Positions 1-8,422 of a DNA stretch of 64,000 nucleotides are shown here, piece after piece. Under the pieces are notes generated by a model. That model was not told the DNA's origin and ran no database searches. It was given only the letters and a program-made list of their open reading frames with translations. This DNA comes from Rhodopirellula islandica. GTDB lineage: Bacteria > Planctomycetota > Planctomycetia > Pirellulales > Pirellulaceae. The first letter of the stretch is position 1. Each line of letters opens with the position of its first letter. The position numbers and the translations under genes are program-made. The stretch covers positions 1 to 64,000 of the forward strand of contig NZ_LECT01000029.1 in assembly GCF_001027925.1 (NCBI RefSeq), in the 5' to 3' direction.

Positions 1-288
1 GGAGCGGAGCATCGCGGAGAATGGGGGGAAGAGGGTGCTGAGCTGGTGGTGATTGAGATGGAATCAAATGAAGTTGACTGATGTGGTCATTGGTGCAGCG
101 ATCGAAGTTCATCGCCGGCTTGGTCTCATTTGGGTTTGATGAAATTGGATGTTGGCATGTTCATCAATTTTCACGAAGCAAAGTTGATCGACGGCTTGCA
201 TCGCATCGTCAACCGCTACAGCGGACCCAAACCAGATTGATCGGTGCCCTCTCTCCGCGAGGCTCCGCTCCTCCGCCTCTCCGCGTTT
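1..288. repeat. Direct repeat unit, copy 1 (carries GxxExxY remnant)
   Basis: Bases 1-288 recur at 470-752 with the same order and near identity over the first 170 bases. The unit ends at 251-288 in a purine/pyrimidine-skewed sequence (key part CTCCGCTCCTCCGCCTCTCC). Its reverse complement begins the next unit at 453-489, so each unit is bounded by inverted terminal sequences. The left terminus of this copy is cut off by the window edge. The internal gene is broken (separate entry). Confidence 0.8.
68..240 (+). pseudogene. GxxExxY-family protein remnant, internally deleted, copy 1
   Basis: An ATG at 68 opens a 23-codon frame reading MKLTDVVIGAAIEVHRRLG and then stops at 137-139. This matches the usual N-terminus of GxxExxY proteins (PF13366), where the motif is G-A-A-I-E-V-H. 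In another frame, bases 139-240 encode the family's usual C-terminus (INFHEAKLIDGLHRIVN). The middle of a normal protein of roughly 125 residues is missing, so the two ends are joined out of frame. The family's role is unknown; some members are treated as PD-(D/E)xK-like. No intact copy is present in the window. Confidence 0.7.
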
Positions 289-469
289 AGAATGGCCCGC
301 TGATTTGGAAGGTGGTCATTGCGTGATCGTTAACGGATGACGATTCGGCCCAGTCGCCCCGATGCAAACATTGCCGTCTTTCCAAAGGGTGGGTTGGGAT
401 CTTTGACGGCCGATCCATGGGAACGTGGTGTGATTGATTGATGCGAAGATTGAAACGCGGAGTGGCGGA

Positions 470-752
470 GGAGCGGAGCATCGCGGAGAATGGGGGGAAG
501 AGGGTGCTGAGCTGGTGGTGATTGAGATGGAATCAAATGAAGTTGACTGATGTGGTCATTGGTGCAGCGATCGAAGTTCATCGCCGGCTTGGTCTCATTT
601 GGGTTTGATGAAATTGGATGTTGGCATGTTCATCAATTTTCGCAAAGCCAAAATGATTGACGGCCAGCATCGTCAAACGCCACGGCGGATCCAAACCAGG
701 TTGATCGCTGACCTCTCTCCGCGAAGCTCCGCTCCTCCGCCTCTCCGCGTTT
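470..752. repeat. Direct repeat unit, copy 2, with inverted termini
   Basis: This is the second copy of the 1-288 unit, offset by 469 bases. Its left terminus (453-489) is the reverse complement of its right terminus (715-752), with only a few mismatches over about 37 bases. The termini resemble terminal inverted repeats around a small gene cassette. A unique spacer of about 165 bp (289-452) separates the two units. Confidence 0.75.
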
Positions 753-754
753 AA
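537..754 (+). pseudogene. GxxExxY-family protein remnant, copy 2
   Basis: The same broken gene as at 68-240: ATG at 537, MKLTDVVIGAAIEVHRRLG, stop at 606-608. The C-terminal piece follows from about 608 out of frame (INFRKAKMIDGQHR). That piece has diverged more than in copy 1: the HRIVN tail is lost and the frame runs into the terminal repeat, stopping at about 754. Both copies carry the same internal deletion, so the deletion came before the duplication. Confidence 0.65.
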
Positions 755-937
755 TATGTTTCACAAGGTCTGGTGCAGAGGCGGCGTCGTAGCTGTGTGG
801 ATGAGGTTGAGTTTGCGGGTTGTTTGGGAGGGACTGCCACCACTCTTGAGGCATGTTCAGGTTGAGCGGGTCTTGTTGTCGTCGAAATCAAACTGATGCC
901 GATGAAGCGTGTGACCCCTACGAAAGGAACCACCGGA

Positions 938-2875
938 ATGTGCAAAATGACCCGCTCAACCCCTGTCTGTTTGTCAACCTGTTCACGTCGCTTGCGACGA
1001 AGCATCCTGCGGGGGTTGGTCGTGGGATGCTTGACGTTCGCGGCGCCGGTGGCGATTCAGGCGGAGGACATTGAGGTCGTGAATCTGAATAACACCGGGA
1101 CCGGTTCACTTCGCGAAGCGATTTCCAATGCGACCGCTGGCGACCGGATTGTGTTCAACATCCCCGGTGGCGGAACGATCGCGTTGGGAAGCGATCTGCC
1201 CGAGATCACGGACAACGTCTCGTTCACCAATCAGAATGTGGCCGCAGTGATCATCGATCGCGCTGGCAACGGGCCCATTTCAGTGACGGGCGGCACCATT
1301 GATTTTGGCGAGCTGCAAATTGCCGCGGGCGGATTGTCGCCTGACATCGAGATGTCCGCCGCGGCCACCTTGATCGGAAACGCAGATCAAATCACTGCCA
1401 ACATCCAAGCGGCAGGGACGATCGCGCCGGGCGACAGCAGTGCCGCGGGCAGCGTCGGGGAGTTGATCATCAATGGGGACTTGGACGCGACGGATGCAAC
1501 GCTCCAGGTCGATGTGAATGGTGCCGGATCGCCAAACGATTTGGTGCGAGTCATTGGGAACGGGACCGTGACCGATGCGACGTTGACGCCCAACTTTGTT
1601 GGTTCCAACTATTCCATCGGAGACACCTTCACAGTGTTCAGTGCGACGGGTGGTTTGGCTGGAGCGTTGACCAATCCAGCGGAGGTGTTTCAGTTGTCTT
1701 CGAATCCATTCCTGGAAGCGATCATCAACTCGAACCCAAATGATCTGACGTTGTTGATTCAGGACAATGGGGAATCCTTCACCTCGGTGCTGGACGGCTG
1801 CGGGCAGCTGGGGGCCGTGACGGAGATCGATCGCCTGAGGACGGCAGGAACCGTGACTCAGATGTCTGCGATTGGCAACCTGCGCAGCAGTTCCTCGCTG
1901 GGAGTCAGTCAAGCGGTGGGGCAATTGGCGGGGGCGATCTACCCGTCATTGGTGGATGCAGAGATCAACGAAGTTCACAACAGCTTGAGCGGGATTCGTG
2001 ACCGAGTGCTGTTGCAACAAACGGACCTCGATTCGAGCGGTCATTGGTCGCCGTGGGTTCGTGGCTATGGGATGACGCTGGACACCAGCGTCGAGGGTTG
2101 CATGGCGGAAGGCTATCGCCGAAAGGTGGGCGGGATTGAGCTGGGGACGGGGTATCTGGCCGCGTCGGGTTTGGGAGCGCATGGCTTTGCACAACTGGGG
2201 GCTGCCGACACGGACATGAATACGCTCGGCCAAGGCGCGGACACGGATTCGTATCGCTTTGGTGGAACGGTGCAGTACGTCGGCGAATGGTTGTATGGCT
2301 ATGGTGCTGGCGGGTATGGGTTCCAAGACCATTCGATCCATCGTGGGATGTCGTCTCTGGAACCCGGGACTTCCGCCGACGGCGAATCGGACGGAACGGC
2401 TCAGTTCGGGGCGGTTGAGATTGGAACGGTTCACCGTGGCCAAAATTGGTTGTGGTTGTCGTTTGTTTCGCTGCAGGGTGTGCAAGCGGACGCGGACGGC
2501 GAAACGGAAACGGGGGACTCTGAGTTCGTTCTGACATCCAGCGATGTGGATGGTGAATCGCTGCGGAGCATGGTGGGAGTTTCGTTGGCGGGAACCAACC
2601 AAACCGGGCTTGGCCCAGCCACCACGCAGCTTCGTTTCGGGTGGTTGCACGAGTTCTTGGATGACCAGCAATCGGGGATCCATGAGGTGCAAGCCGTCGC
2701 GCCCACCGAATTCTTGGTGCAAAGTGCCAACACGGGACGCGATTGGTTGTCGATCGGCACGCAACTGGATTGGGGCTTTGTGCTCGGCGGTCAGTTCACG
2801 CTGGCTTACCAAGGCAACCTGAACAGTGACTCCACGTTCCAAAGCGGCATGGTTGGAACACGCTGGATTTGGTGA
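938..2875 (+). CDS. Autotransporter-like outer-membrane protein
   Basis: Predicted secreted protein of 645 residues. Start 938 is preferred over the upstream in-frame ATG at 896 because AAAGGAA lies about 9 bases before it. An arginine-rich n-region and hydrophobic core end near AIQA (about residue 42). Residues 45-130 (TGTGSLREAISNATAGD) resemble the start of beta-helical passenger domains. From about residue 367 (WSPWVRGYG) to the end are alternating aromatic/glycine strands typical of a 280-residue autotransporter beta-barrel, and the protein ends GTRWIW with the terminal aromatic of an outer-membrane signal. Family knowledge suggests self-display at the cell surface; the ligand is unknown. 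No operon partner is visible. Confidence 0.7.
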   Translation: MCKMTRSTPVCLSTCSRRLRRSILRGLVVGCLTFAAPVAIQAEDIEVVNLNNTGTGSLREAISNATAGDRIVFNIPGGGTIALGSDLPEITDNVSFTNQNVAAVIIDRAGNGPISVTGGTIDFGELQIAAGGLSPDIEMSAAATLIGNADQITANIQAAGTIAPGDSSAAGSVGELIINGDLDATDATLQVDVNGAGSPNDLVRVIGNGTVTDATLTPNFVGSNYSIGDTFTVFSATGGLAGALTNPAEVFQLSSNPFLEAIINSNPNDLTLLIQDNGESFTSVLDGCGQLGAVTEIDRLRTAGTVTQMSAIGNLRSSSSLGVSQAVGQLAGAIYPSLVDAEINEVHNSLSGIRDRVLLQQTDLDSSGHWSPWVRGYGMTLDTSVEGCMAEGYRRKVGGIELGTGYLAASGLGAHGFAQLGAADTDMNTLGQGADTDSYRFGGTVQYVGEWLYGYGAGGYGFQDHSIHRGMSSLEPGTSADGESDGTAQFGAVEIGTVHRGQNWLWLSFVSLQGVQADADGETETGDSEFVLTSSDVDGESLRSMVGVSLAGTNQTGLGPATTQLRFGWLHEFLDDQQSGIHEVQAVAPTEFLVQSANTGRDWLSIGTQLDWGFVLGGQFTLAYQGNLNSDSTFQSGMVGTRWIW

Positions 2876-3018
2876 GGTGGCTGGCTGACGCGTCGGGTTT
2901 TCATTCGACGGTCTTGGAAGACCATCGTACGGAATTGCGAGCCGGGGATCTCGCGGCGATGGGCGGCAAACAACTGTCGTCGCTCCGCGACTTGGGGACT
3001 TGTGCCGTTGGCTGATGA

Positions 3019-3039
3019 CCTTGGGTTGAAAACCCAAGG
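3019..3039. repeat. Short palindromic repeat, CCTTGGGTT family
   Basis: Perfect 9-base arms CCTTGGGTT/AACCCAAGG around a 3-base centre. Further copies lie at 3822-3841 (variant CCTCGGGTT), 40519-40538 and 40671-40690, always in non-coding DNA. Confidence 0.75.
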
Positions 3040-3156
3040 CTTCCGGCTTCCGTCGCTCCGCGACTTTGTGTGTGTTCGGGTGTCACGCCCCTTGCTCAAC
3101 CAGCCGCGGAGCGGCGACAGGTGGGGAGGGATGCGATGGGGGATCGATTGAAAAAG

Positions 3157-3180
3157 TGAAATTGACAATTGTCAATTTCA
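3157..3180. repeat. Perfect 24-bp palindrome
   Basis: The arms TGAAATTGACAA and TTGTCAATTTCA meet with no spacer. The central GACAATTGTC recurs at 3842-3851. It is AT-rich compared with its surroundings, so it may be an operator or a hairpin. No gene start lies directly beside it. Confidence 0.6.
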
Positions 3181-3314
3181 AAATCTGGGCGGGGGAGGTG
3201 TTGGCGGGCCCGGCGTCGGGCATGCCGAATCGGCCTCGCTGACGCGTCGGGTTTACATTCGACGGGCTTGAAAGCTTGGCGTTCTTTGCCCCGGACGGGG
3301 CCGTCGTTGGGGGA

Positions 3315-3445
3315 CTAGTGGTCTGTCAGGACTTGTTTTTAGGGTAGTGGACGAGGCCACGAGTCCTGAACCGGCGTCAAATCCAAGGACTCGTGGCCTC
3401 GTCCACTACGATCAACCCTAACTTTTAACTTTGACGGACCACTAG
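3315..3445. mobile_element. 131-bp palindromic MITE, family A, copy 1
   Basis: The element runs from CTAG at 3315-3318 to CTAG at 3442-3445. The ends TGGTCTGTCA and TGACGGACCA are inverted repeats. Inside, a second long stem (arm includes GTGGACGAGGCCACGAGTCC) surrounds a loop of about 18 bases. The same 131-bp element occurs in reverse orientation at 34063-34193. There is no coding capacity, so it would need a transposase supplied in trans. Confidence 0.85.
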
Positions 3446-3484
3446 GTTGCTCGGTCTTTTGAGACATCACAATCGCTTCGCGGT

Positions 3485-3832
3485 TTGCACCGTCATGCTC
3501 GCGACCAATGGCTGCGTGCCGCCCAATCGATTCCGCTAAACATCGCTGAGGGCAACGGCAAACGAAGCCTGAAGGATCGTGCCCGGTTTCTCGACATCGC
3601 ACGCGGGTCCGCCTTGGAGTGCGCCGCCATCCAAGACATGCTGCTGAGGACCAACGGAATCAAAGTTCAAGACGATGTCGCGATGAAAGGGATGTTCTAT
3701 GGGATCGTCGCGATCCTGACCCGAACGGCGATGAAATTCGATGGTGTCGCGGAGTCCGGCGTGGAGTACCATGCTGATATCGATTACGAGCACCGCTTCG
3801 CTGAGCACGAGTACGACGGGACCTCGGGTTGA
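3485..3832 (+). CDS. Four-helix-bundle (23S rRNA IVP-type) protein, 5'-truncated
   Basis: The frame encodes DQWLRAAQSIPLNIAEGNG and ARGSALECAAIQD, the core signature of the four-helix-bundle family PF05635, first known from intervening sequences of 23S rRNA. The function is unknown. Full members are usually 115-130 residues with about 30 residues before this core. Here the frame can only be opened from 3446, because the terminal TAG of the MITE at 3443-3445 is in frame. The only near-start codon is TTG at 3485. The natural N-terminus is therefore missing and the gene is probably not functional. Confidence 0.6.
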   Translation: MHRHARDQWLRAAQSIPLNIAEGNGKRSLKDRARFLDIARGSALECAAIQDMLLRTNGIKVQDDVAMKGMFYGIVAILTRTAMKFDGVAESGVEYHADIDYEHRFAEHEYDGTSG

Positions 3833-3841
3833 AACCCGAGG
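3822..3841. repeat. Short palindromic repeat, CCTTGGGTT family variant
   Basis: Arms CCTCGGGTT/AACCCGAGG. The T-to-C change in one arm is matched by the compensating change in the other, so pairing is conserved. It overlaps the last codons of the four-helix-bundle frame. Confidence 0.65.
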
Positions 3842-4508
3842 CTGACAATTGTCACCGCTCCGCAGTTGTTGGCTCCCACCCCAAAACACACACCCAGTCG
3901 CGAAGCGACGACAGTTGTTTGCCGCTCCGTCGCCGGGCAATCCCCCGTTTCCGATCCCCGTGCGATGGTTTTCAAAGCCGATCAACCACACCCGTTTTAT
4001 CATGACGGCACTCCCATCGGTCCACCCCCAAGCCCCGGCGGGTCGACAGAGCGAGATCGTCTCTGTCACCCCTTCGGGGTTTTGTATTTGTGTGGACATT
4101 CTGGTCCGGGGCCTGACGGCCCCGGCAACGGCTGTGTCGACCCTTCGGGCCTTGTTGAGTGGAACCCAAGGTGAGTGCCGCCATGCAGAGTCAGTGGCTC
4201 CGTTGCGATCCGGCCTACGAAGCATCGGACGTACGGTGCCGGACGTACGGTGCCATCCACTCAAGGTCCGCGTCGAACTCATTTGGGCCCGGGCGGGCCT
4301 TGGATTGGGACGGGCACTGAAAAAGATGGCTGACACCAACAGCGAAGATTGTGTTGCTCCTTCGGGACTGGAGCCGCCAGCCAGTCGTGGGTGCAATGAC
4401 CGACTGGAAGCCTATCCCACAGACAGCTCACGCGTCTTGCTTCAAATCAATGAGGTATAGCAAGGAATGACAAATCCCTTGAAGAGAGTGATACAAGGTA
4501 GCCCCCCG
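3842..4508. other. Repeat-rich intergenic region without a recognisable gene
   Basis: A long open frame on the plus strand (3849-4460) has no recognisable domain and runs through repeats, so I do not call it. Visible here are a tandem repeat of GGACGTACGGTGCC at about 4227-4254 and a segment (CTGGAAGCCTATCCCACAGA, about 4408) that recurs at about 4959. Confidence 0.5.
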
Positions 4509-4640
4509 ATGCGTCGAGCTGTGCTTGTGTCCATGCTGCTTTCAATGTCTGCCGTCGGAATCCTATTCAGCGAGGACATTTACGCTGCGTATGCCTTCAT
4601 TCGGTTCTTCCTGGTTCCACCGGTTCCCGTTGCTCCGTAG
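4509..4640 (+). CDS. Possible 43-residue hydrophobic peptide
   Basis: ATG at 4509 opens a 43-codon frame with a basic start (MRRAVLVSMLLSMSAVGILF) followed by a second hydrophobic run (AYAFIRFFLVPPVPVAP). It looks like a signal peptide or a small membrane peptide. No family is recognised and no good ribosome-binding site is visible. It lies in repeat-rich DNA, so it may instead be the 5' remnant of a lost gene. Confidence 0.3.
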   Translation: MRRAVLVSMLLSMSAVGILFSEDIYAAYAFIRFFLVPPVPVAP

Positions 4641-4670
4641 CGGACTGGTCGAAACATTTCCCAAACCCGG

Positions 4671-4850
4671 TAAGCGGGTCGGCAGGAATGATCGGGTAGA
4701 ACCTCACGTAGGCGAGTCTCTCTAAGACTCGCAAATGACAGCGTCTCGGAGAGACTCTGCTACGTGATCAAGCCCAATGACTCCCGCTCACGTGCTTATC
4801 GCCCAAACGGCTCACGTGGTGATGCTCGATCATTGCTGCCAACCTGTTTA
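4671..4850. mobile_element. Palindromic element, family B, copy 1 (180 bp)
   Basis: The left end reads TAAGCGGGTCGGCAGGAATG. The right end is the reverse complement of TAAACAGGTTGGCAGCAATG, giving inverted termini of about 25 bases. The same termini bound an element at 24571-24699 and half an element at 27671-27723. This copy has gained an internal palindrome at 4704-4767. Confidence 0.7.
4704..4767. repeat. Nested 64-bp palindrome inside family B copy 1
   Basis: The outer arms TCACGTAG/CTACGTGA and inner arms GAGTCTCTC/GAGAGACTC form a long imperfect hairpin. Family B copy 2 has no matching sequence here, so this looks like a separate small element inserted into copy 1. Confidence 0.6.
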
Positions 4851-4986
4851 GCGAGTTGCGAGGTTGGTCCCACATCGGACCCACGAATTGCCGAGTTTCC
4901 GAAACCAGGATGAGCAGTGGGATCAGCTTTTAGCTTGTCGTGGATCCAATGACAGGCTGGAAGCCTATCCCACAGAGACAAGGGGG

Positions 4987-7900
4987 TCATTGCGAATCGC
5001 CGGAGGGCACGACGTGGATGGTCCAATACACTTCTTCTTCAAACGCTTCGCCATCTTCGGCCTGGATCCGCAATTGCAGTTGCAATTGATCGACCGGTGT
5101 CAGCGTTGCCAGATTCAATCGCAGGCGTGAGGAGCCTGATTCTCCAGGAACGCCGTTCACCTGCACCGATTCGGGTATCAACGTTTCCGTGCCTATCTGC
5201 GGGGCTTCCGTTTCCGCCGTGCCGGGGAGGTATTGATCCGATCCGTAAGCCTTGCTCCACAAATAGTCCCACTGGACGATTGAAACGCAGTCTTCTTCCA
5301 AAACGGATTCCGCGTCCACCGGGAAGTTCAAATCAAGCTCCAACCCGCCGGCCACCACACGAGCGTCGGTGATCATCTTCGGTGGCGTGCCGGTGTAGCG
5401 AAGTCGCTGGACCCCACCGTCCTCCAACCCGAACCGACCGCCCCCGTTCCAGCCTTGCAAACCAGTCGCGTAGACCTGGCCGTCGTGCGGGTTGACGCGA
5501 CCACGCATGATTCCCGTCGAGAAATCAAACGGCAGCTTCACGATCGCGGCTTGCGAAATTTCACCCACTTCCTGAATCATCATCATCGACATCCAACCTT
5601 TGCCGAAACTGGTATGAAGCAGATGGTTCGACAGCGGGCCAAAACGCTCATCGTCCACCCAAATCTCGCCTCCGGAGGAATTGTCAAACGCTTGTGGCAT
5701 CCACACCAAAGGCTGCTCAAACGTTTCCGGAGCGACCACCTTTTGGATGTCGATCTTGCCACCATCGGGTTCCCATTTGTTCGGTATTGAATAAGTCGGG
5801 ACCCAACCATGAAAGGTGCCTGGTTTGGCGATGGAAACCTTCGACGCGGGAGTCCACTGGCCTTGGTTGTCGCTGACGGTGATCCGTCCGTCTGGCAACG
5901 TGCCCAAACCATTGGGGGTTCGAAAACCGGTGCAAACGACTTCACGCTCTTTGCCATCCTTGGACACTCGCCACACCGCACCGGGCAAAGCAAAGTCGGC
6001 GCCGTGCCCGCTTTTGGCGTAGTAGAAGTTTCCCTCAGGATCCGTTTGCAGATCAAAGTTGAAGGCGTGGAAGTTGGTGGAGACATCCGAGTCGGCACTG
6101 AAACTCTCGTAGAAATCCGCTTCGGCATTCCCGTCGGAATCGTGCAGACGCACCAAGCGATCTTTGCAGGTCACGAACACGTCGCCATCGACAACCTTCA
6201 CACCAAACGGTTCATACAGCCCAGCCGCATAGCGTTTCCATCGAAGTTCGTCGAGAGTTTCATCGATGCCCGAAACAATCCAAATGTCGCCACCGTGCAT
6301 CGCGATCGCCATCCGACCATCCTCGAAGAAGTCGAGGGCCGTGGTGCGGAACCAAGTGTTCCAGGGAGTCGAATCGGGGCGAGTCAGCGTGTCGAGCGCG
6401 TACCCCTCTTGTTCCAAACCCAAAGTGCCGACGGTCGTGATTTCCCCCGGCCATTGCTGGGGAGCTGGTCCCGACGACGGACGCTGAATCAGCGACGACA
6501 AATCGGCAACAGGTTGATTCCGAGCCTCCTCAGACAAAGTTTGAAATGCCACGAGTTCGCCATCCGTTTCCCCGACTCCAACGGTGACACGCACGCTCCG
6601 CGCGGACTGATCCGCCGGGATGGTTAGCTTCAGGCGTTGCTCAGTGGCACGCTCCCACGACACATCACTGTTCTTCCCGGAAACACTGGTCTGCCCGGAA
6701 ACACTGGCTGCGATGAACGCTTGGTTCGTTGATTCGGAGTTCTGGAGCGAGGCGATGCCAGTCGCCTGGTCCACTTTCCAATCGTTCGCGTCGGCCGGTC
6801 CCTTCCCGACCGACAACACAAGTGAGTCCCCCGGCCCGATCCATAGTTCACGCGCAAGCGTTCGCGAATCGATCACCACCGCTCGCTCCAAGATATCTCG
6901 CCCATCAATTTGATAGCTCAGCACCACCTCATCGCCGAGCAGGTGATACCCCCGATAGTCCATCCACGTTTGCGGCAACGGACCACGAGGCAAGCAATCT
7001 TCGCGAGAATAGTCCAGTTCCCCGTCATGCCCCCACTTCCATCCCGCCAACCCGGCAACCGGATCCCCATCTGGATTCGCAGTTCCTTCGCCGCGGGGAC
7101 GTTGGTGCTGCGTTTCACTGAGATCCAAAAAGCCGCCCGTCCAAACGTCTGCCAGATCCATGGTGTGCAGGTTGTAAGACACGGTCAGGTCGCCCAGCGG
7201 CAAAGTCAGAACGCTGGGGTAATCTCGACGCAGTTGTGAACCAAGTGCCAACCCAAAGTCTCGTTGCTGGATCTCAAAACGCTTGCCATCCTCGGTCCCT
7301 TTCGGCAGCGTTTGCAAGTAAGTGTCGCTGATCGGCTCGTAACCCGGGTTTTGATCCTTCATCAACGTTTCGCGGATGTAGTGAACGACCTGATAGCGTT
7401 GGTGCGGGGTCAAGTAGGGCATCGGTCCCATCAGACCGTTGCCCTTGGTCAACGTCATGAACATTTTGTAGGGGTCAGCACCAAACTTCAGCTCTTGCGC
7501 ACTGAAGGCTCGTGCGGTTGGCAGCGCCGCTTGCTGGCCATTGGTTCCATGGCAATTTGCACAATCGCCTTCATACAACAGGCGTCCTTCGTCGATGTCT
7601 CGCGACCGCAGCGAACGAAGGATGCCAGCGTGGTCCAGGTTCACGGAGTCATCCTTGACGAGCAACTGCTCAGGCGATGGCCGCAACATCTTTTCCGCCA
7701 CCTCACCACCGCTCGCGACGGTCATCACGTACTGAAGCAAATCCAAGAAGTCACGCTGTGATTTGATCGACTTCATCAACCCAGCCGGCATCATGGATTG
7801 TTCGTCCTTCTTCATCACTTCGATCTCGTCGCGAGCCAAAGTGAAATCCTTCTCCGGTGTTTGCCCCAACCGCATCGTGATCGAATCGTCATCCTGGCCC

Positions 7901-8340
7901 ACCAACATTCCTTTGAACACTTCCCCGTCCATGGTCAGCACCGTGTAGGTCTCGTACCCTTTTCGAATGCGTTTGGAAGGTCGCAGCAACGCATCCACCA
8001 GATCGACGCTGGTGAGCTCGATTCCAATACTCGCCAGAGGCGGACCGAGAAGCGAATCGCTGGTCCCGTCGCCATGACAACTCACACAATTGGCGGCGGA
8101 CTTGAAATACACCAATGCACCCCGCTTGGCGTCGCCACGACGGCGTGCTTGCAGCGCCAAATCAAGCGGATCAGCCTCCTGGAGTTGCGTTTCCAGTGGA
8201 ACCGCTTGACGCAGCGTCGTTGTCGGTGGTGCAGAGAGTCCCGTCGAAATGCTCAACAAGACACAGAGGATGCCAACGCATCCACGAAACGGGAAACGTT
8301 GGCAAGCGACGACGACGGACAGATCCATGAGGTTACCCAA
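4987..8340 (-). CDS. Secreted PVC-type haem-binding protein with two cytochrome c motifs and a beta-propeller
   Basis: Predicted periplasmic protein of 1117 residues with a signal peptide (cleavage near GLSA, about residue 37; a second possible start is Met5). The first haem motif CVSCH is at residues 85-89, followed by the planctomycete haem-domain signature LLRPSKRIRKGYETY. The second motif CANCH is near residue 258. A DUF6797-like middle region precedes a C-terminal beta-propeller of the sorbosone-dehydrogenase type (about 650-1000, GLYEPFGVKVVDGDVFVTCK). Relatives are thought to oxidise sugars or alcohols and pass electrons to c haems; the substrate here is unknown. It is the last gene of a minus-strand run starting with the CE15 esterase. 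Confidence 0.8.
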   Translation of the reverse strand: MGNLMDLSVVVACQRFPFRGCVGILCVLLSISTGLSAPPTTTLRQAVPLETQLQEADPLDLALQARRRGDAKRGALVYFKSAANCVSCHGDGTSDSLLGPPLASIGIELTSVDLVDALLRPSKRIRKGYETYTVLTMDGEVFKGMLVGQDDDSITMRLGQTPEKDFTLARDEIEVMKKDEQSMMPAGLMKSIKSQRDFLDLLQYVMTVASGGEVAEKMLRPSPEQLLVKDDSVNLDHAGILRSLRSRDIDEGRLLYEGDCANCHGTNGQQAALPTARAFSAQELKFGADPYKMFMTLTKGNGLMGPMPYLTPHQRYQVVHYIRETLMKDQNPGYEPISDTYLQTLPKGTEDGKRFEIQQRDFGLALGSQLRRDYPSVLTLPLGDLTVSYNLHTMDLADVWTGGFLDLSETQHQRPRGEGTANPDGDPVAGLAGWKWGHDGELDYSREDCLPRGPLPQTWMDYRGYHLLGDEVVLSYQIDGRDILERAVVIDSRTLARELWIGPGDSLVLSVGKGPADANDWKVDQATGIASLQNSESTNQAFIAASVSGQTSVSGKNSDVSWERATEQRLKLTIPADQSARSVRVTVGVGETDGELVAFQTLSEEARNQPVADLSSLIQRPSSGPAPQQWPGEITTVGTLGLEQEGYALDTLTRPDSTPWNTWFRTTALDFFEDGRMAIAMHGGDIWIVSGIDETLDELRWKRYAAGLYEPFGVKVVDGDVFVTCKDRLVRLHDSDGNAEADFYESFSADSDVSTNFHAFNFDLQTDPEGNFYYAKSGHGADFALPGAVWRVSKDGKEREVVCTGFRTPNGLGTLPDGRITVSDNQGQWTPASKVSIAKPGTFHGWVPTYSIPNKWEPDGGKIDIQKVVAPETFEQPLVWMPQAFDNSSGGEIWVDDERFGPLSNHLLHTSFGKGWMSMMMIQEVGEISQAAIVKLPFDFSTGIMRGRVNPHDGQVYATGLQGWNGGGRFGLEDGGVQRLRYTGTPPKMITDARVVAGGLELDLNFPVDAESVLEEDCVSIVQWDYLWSKAYGSDQYLPGTAETEAPQIGTETLIPESVQVNGVPGESGSSRLRLNLATLTPVDQLQLQLRIQAEDGEAFEEEVYWTIHVVPSGDSQ

Positions 8341-8422
8341 CGGTGATTCACCGTTTCAACACGAGTGATTGCAAGTCAACTGGGACGAGAACGATTGCAC
8401 CGAAGGATAGTCGGAGACGAAA

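Larger units (their letters stand above)
2876..3314. other. Intergenic stretch with short dispersed repeats
   Basis: No convincing gene. It holds two half-sites of the REP sequence found near 48-49 kb (GACGCGTCGGGTT at about 2887 and 3240), copies of the GTCGCTCCGCGACTT motif, the palindrome at 3019-3039 and a 24-bp palindrome at 3157-3180. Confidence 0.5.

Noticed and set aside
1946-3037. 363-codon open frame on the minus strand
   Set aside because: It is antisense to the autotransporter-like gene, arginine/proline-rich, without domain similarity, and is explained by the GC-rich codon structure of the real gene.
3849-4460. 203-codon open frame on the plus strand and a 286-codon frame opposite
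   Set aside because: They run through several short repeats, including a tandem GGACGTACGGTGCC, and have no domain, signal peptide or ribosome-binding site.
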